Assembly: GCA_964473455.1 (NCBI GenBank)
Contig: CAYYQX010000001.1
Location: 124,001-188,000, forward strand
DNA length: 64,000 nt
Source: JALELF01 sp964473455
Lineage (GTDB): Bacteria; Bacillota_I; Bacilli_A; RF39; UBA660
Reading direction: 5' to 3'
Positions 61,769 through 64,000 of this stretch are shown piece by piece. Position 1 is the stretch's first letter; each line of letters opens with the position of its first letter. The position numbers and the translations under genes are program-made. Under the pieces are notes generated by a model, which was given only the letters and a program-made list of their open reading frames with translations, ran no database searches and had not been told where the DNA came from.

Positions 61769-62230
61769 TTATTTTAATAAATCTTCAAGCTTATCTAAAG
61801 GTGTATTTGCTTTTACATCAGTAACAAGCTCCCACCCATCACCTTTAATGCATCTATCTTTAGCATCTTCACTTACAATTTTACTTGGGATTTCCAGTAA
61901 TATATTTTCCCATACTATTGGAAAAATATCAAGTGAATTTTGATCTTTTTTAACATTTTCCTCTATTTCTTTTATGATTTGTTCTAATCCTGTTTCAACT
62001 TTAATGGTAAAAGGGTAAGATACTGGCTTTAGCGTTACCGAACAAGGCAAAACCATAACCCCTTCAATATTTATATATATATCAAATAAATCAATACTAT
62101 TTTTCTTAATATATCCTGTTATTTTTGCATCTAACTTCAACAATTCTGTCATTTTAAGTTCTTCTTCTTTAAATGAATAAGAAAACTCAAAATTTTTAGT
62201 GTCTTGAATATCAAAAAGAGTTACTATCAT
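61769..62230 (-). CDS. DUF177/YceD family protein
   Basis: 153 residues. Conserved core SLDIFPIVWENILLEIPSKI and the GDGWELVTD end match YceD/DUF177, paired with rpmF and implicated in 23S rRNA or L32 metabolism. It overlaps rnfD by four bases. Confidence 0.85.
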   Translation of the reverse strand: MIVTLFDIQDTKNFEFSYSFKEEELKMTELLKLDAKITGYIKKNSIDLFDIYINIEGVMVLPCSVTLKPVSYPFTIKVETGLEQIIKEIEENVKKDQNSLDIFPIVWENILLEIPSKIVSEDAKDRCIKGDGWELVTDVKANTPLDKLEDLLK

Positions 62231-63174
62231 ACACCAAGTCTCCTTAATCTTTTTTCAGTACTGTTTCTATCAATAAAAATCCCTATCACATTCATAAATA
62301 ATATACTGTATAAAATGGCTTCATTAATATTAAATACTATTTTTAGTGTGAAAGTAATAATACCAAGTAATATTCCAAAAATCAACTGTCCTTCTTTTGT
62401 AATTGGAGAAGTTGTAGAGTCAGGAGCAATAAATATCGCATGAAAGATAAAATTTCCAATTAATAATTCATATATTGGGTACCAAAACCCTATGTTTTTT
62501 ATTAAAGAATATAAAATTAAAATTATTCCAAAAGTTAAAACATAACTAATAGTTACTGTTGTTTTAATACTTTTAGTAGCAATTAAATATATAAAACCTA
62601 CTAAGCACAAAACAACACTTGGGCCTATATTACTAACGCCTAAAAACATATCTAATAAGCTATTATGAGCTAAAAGTTCTTCAAAAGAAGTTATAGTTTG
62701 ATAATTGAAATAGGCTTCCTTTAATACAAGTATAGAAAAACCAAGTATAAATAGTTTTCCAATCAAGGTTGGGTTTAGTCTGTTTTTGCCAAAACCACCA
62801 AGGATATTTTTGATAATTACCATTAATACTGCTCCAATTACAAGTAAATACAGAGGCACATTTATTGGAATTAATAGTCCTAGAAATAGACCTGGAAATA
62901 TTACAAAAGTTGTTTTAATGTGGTTAAATATCTCGTTAATTCTTTTTTTATAAAAAATAAGAGCCCAAAGCATTTCTAAAACAAAACAAACTATTACCGG
63001 CACAAAAACAAATATAAGTGGGTAAAACAAATTACCAACGCTTATTTCACCATTACTATATGGAACATAGCCATTAATATAAAAGCTATAAATAATCAAG
63101 GGGATTAAAGCAATTAAGTAATTTCTCGCTATTTTGGCATTAGAATTACCATCTTTAATAAATGGAGCTATCAT
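62227..63174 (-). CDS. rnfD: Rnf electron transport complex subunit D
   Basis: 315 residues, about nine helices. GGFGKNRLNPTLIGKLF and the covalent-FMN motif APDSTTSPITKEGQ. RnfD is part of the membrane complex that oxidises reduced ferredoxin with NAD and pumps Na+ or H+. TGA stop within an ATGA-type overlap. The rest of the complex (rnfG, E, A, B) is not seen on this side; next genes are the DUF177 and rpmF. Confidence 0.92.
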   Translation of the reverse strand: MIAPFIKDGNSNAKIARNYLIALIPLIIYSFYINGYVPYSNGEISVGNLFYPLIFVFVPVIVCFVLEMLWALIFYKKRINEIFNHIKTTFVIFPGLFLGLLIPINVPLYLLVIGAVLMVIIKNILGGFGKNRLNPTLIGKLFILGFSILVLKEAYFNYQTITSFEELLAHNSLLDMFLGVSNIGPSVVLCLVGFIYLIATKSIKTTVTISYVLTFGIILILYSLIKNIGFWYPIYELLIGNFIFHAIFIAPDSTTSPITKEGQLIFGILLGIITFTLKIVFNINEAILYSILFMNVIGIFIDRNSTEKRLRRLGV

Positions 63175-64000
63175 ATTTCACTCTCCTTGATCTTTTCCTT
63201 GGCTTCTCTAATATATCTCATCATATCGCTTTTAGCAGGGCAAATATATGCACACAAGCCACACTCAATACATTTTTCTACATGCATTTTTTTCAGCTTA
63301 TTAATGTTATTAATGTTTTTTCTTATTTCCAAAGGGAATAGTCCCACAGGACATACGTTTATACATTTTCCACATCTCATGCAAGCACTTTCTCTGTTTT
63401 TATTGTGATTCATAACTATAACACTCTTTAAATCCTTAGTCACTATTAAGTCTTCATCCGCTTGAAAACCTTTCATTGGTCCACCAGAGATAATAATTTT
63501 ATTTTCAACATCAATATTAAAAATACTTTTTAAAACTTCTGTTACTTGCGCGCCTACTTTCACTAAAACATTTTGTCTTGTATTTCCTTCAAAATCTATA
63601 AAAGTAATGATCTTTTGAGTTAAAAAATCTCCCTTTATAGCTTTATAAATATCATAAATTGTATAAACATTATTTACAATCACTTCGTCATTAAGCTTTA
63701 AGACTTCTTTAACAAGTTTATTTTCATATCCTATTGGGTAAATATTAGAAACACACACAATTTTCATCCTTAAATATGTTCCAATATAATCATTTAAAAC
63801 TTCCATCAGGCGATAGTTATTTTCTTTTATTACAATTATGGCATTATTAATTTCATTTATATCTAATAAATTATCAATACATTCTAAAATTTCTTCAGCG
63901 TGATTAGCAAGTAAATCTTGGTCAGAAAACAAAAGCGGCTCTGATTCTACGGCATTAATTACTAATGTTTTAGCATTTTTAGCATATTTTTGATAAACTA
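63171..64000 (-). CDS. rnfC: Rnf electron transport complex subunit C, C-terminal part
   Basis: The frame is open to the window edge at 64000; the upstream part reads KTLVINAVESEPLLFSDQD, the RnfC segment KTLIINxxExEP, so the in-frame TTG at 63932 is not a start. About 276 residues seen. Features: SGGPMKGF, then two [4Fe-4S] clusters CMRCGKCINVCP and CIECGLCAYICP. RnfC takes electrons between NADH and the other subunits. Confidence 0.9.
   Translation of the reverse strand, partial: VYQKYAKNAKTLVINAVESEPLLFSDQDLLANHAEEILECIDNLLDINEINNAIIVIKENNYRLMEVLNDYIGTYLRMKIVCVSNIYPIGYENKLVKEVLKLNDEVIVNNVYTIYDIYKAIKGDFLTQKIITFIDFEGNTRQNVLVKVGAQVTEVLKSIFNIDVENKIIISGGPMKGFQADEDLIVTKDLKSVIVMNHNKNRESACMRCGKCINVCPVGLFPLEIRKNINNINKLKKMHVEKCIECGLCAYICPAKSDMMRYIREAKEKIKESEI

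Noticed and set aside
1..64000. Mycoplasma-type code (UGA as Trp)
   Set aside because: Several genes end in TGA within clean overlaps, and the only Trp tRNA has anticodon CCA.

Overview
The window is about 64 kb of a very AT-rich chromosome. It looks like an uncultured low-GC Bacillota (Bacilli or Tenericutes-like, gut type). Evidence for this is the Bacilli-style gene blocks (infC-rpmI-rplT, rpsP-khpA, rnc, rny, der-ysxC, cdaA-cdaR), Gram-positive lipoproteins and AGGAGG-type ribosome binding sites. UGA is a stop codon: genes such as the Etf fusion and rnfD end in TGA inside ATGA overlaps, and the only tRNA-Trp has anticodon CCA. The code is therefore standard, unlike Mycoplasma. The lineage is inferred; no rRNA gene is present. 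A 100-N scaffold gap lies at 5987-6086.

Layout. 1-5 kb: cyclic-di-AMP synthesis (cdaA plus the start of cdaR), a thiol-redox pair, a cysteine desulfurase, and infC-rpmI-rplT behind an attenuator leader. 5-17 kb: cell envelope genes, namely a prepilin-like surface protein split by the gap, a SEDS polymerase, three D,D-carboxypeptidase-type enzymes, a PadR/HAAS pair and a cluster of small membrane and coiled-coil proteins. 17-38 kb: mostly housekeeping translation, RNA-processing and GTPase genes (trmB, rpsP, def, rnc, rny, mutM, serS, lepA, metG, prmC, prfA, der, ysxC) with tRNA-Ala and tRNA-Leu. 39-43 kb: a trimeric NAD-linked [FeFe] hydrogenase (hydC-hydB-hydA). 58-64 kb: a fused EtfBA, recX, rpmF and the start of an Rnf operon (rnfC, rnfD). 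Hydrogenase, Etf and Rnf together suggest an anaerobic fermenter that balances NADH and ferredoxin and makes an ion gradient.

The most unusual part is 45.8-57.4 kb. It is an accessory island of small, mostly orphan genes on the minus strand, separated by two families of repeated intergenic elements. One family (two copies, 46.5 and 47.8 kb) carries a sigma-A promoter, two hairpins and a U-tract; its terminator stem shows compensatory base changes between copies, so it is a candidate small RNA or attenuator. The second family (five copies plus the origin, 52.6-57.3 kb) joins a GGAATC/GATTCC hairpin block to an exact copy of the sequence from the 3' end of tRNA-Trp through its terminator. The two blocks are separable at the tRNA 3'-terminal TGCCA, so the region resembles a gene-cassette array built at a tRNA-Trp attachment site. 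No integrase is visible in the window. A MarR-controlled heterodimeric ABC exporter sits between the two families.
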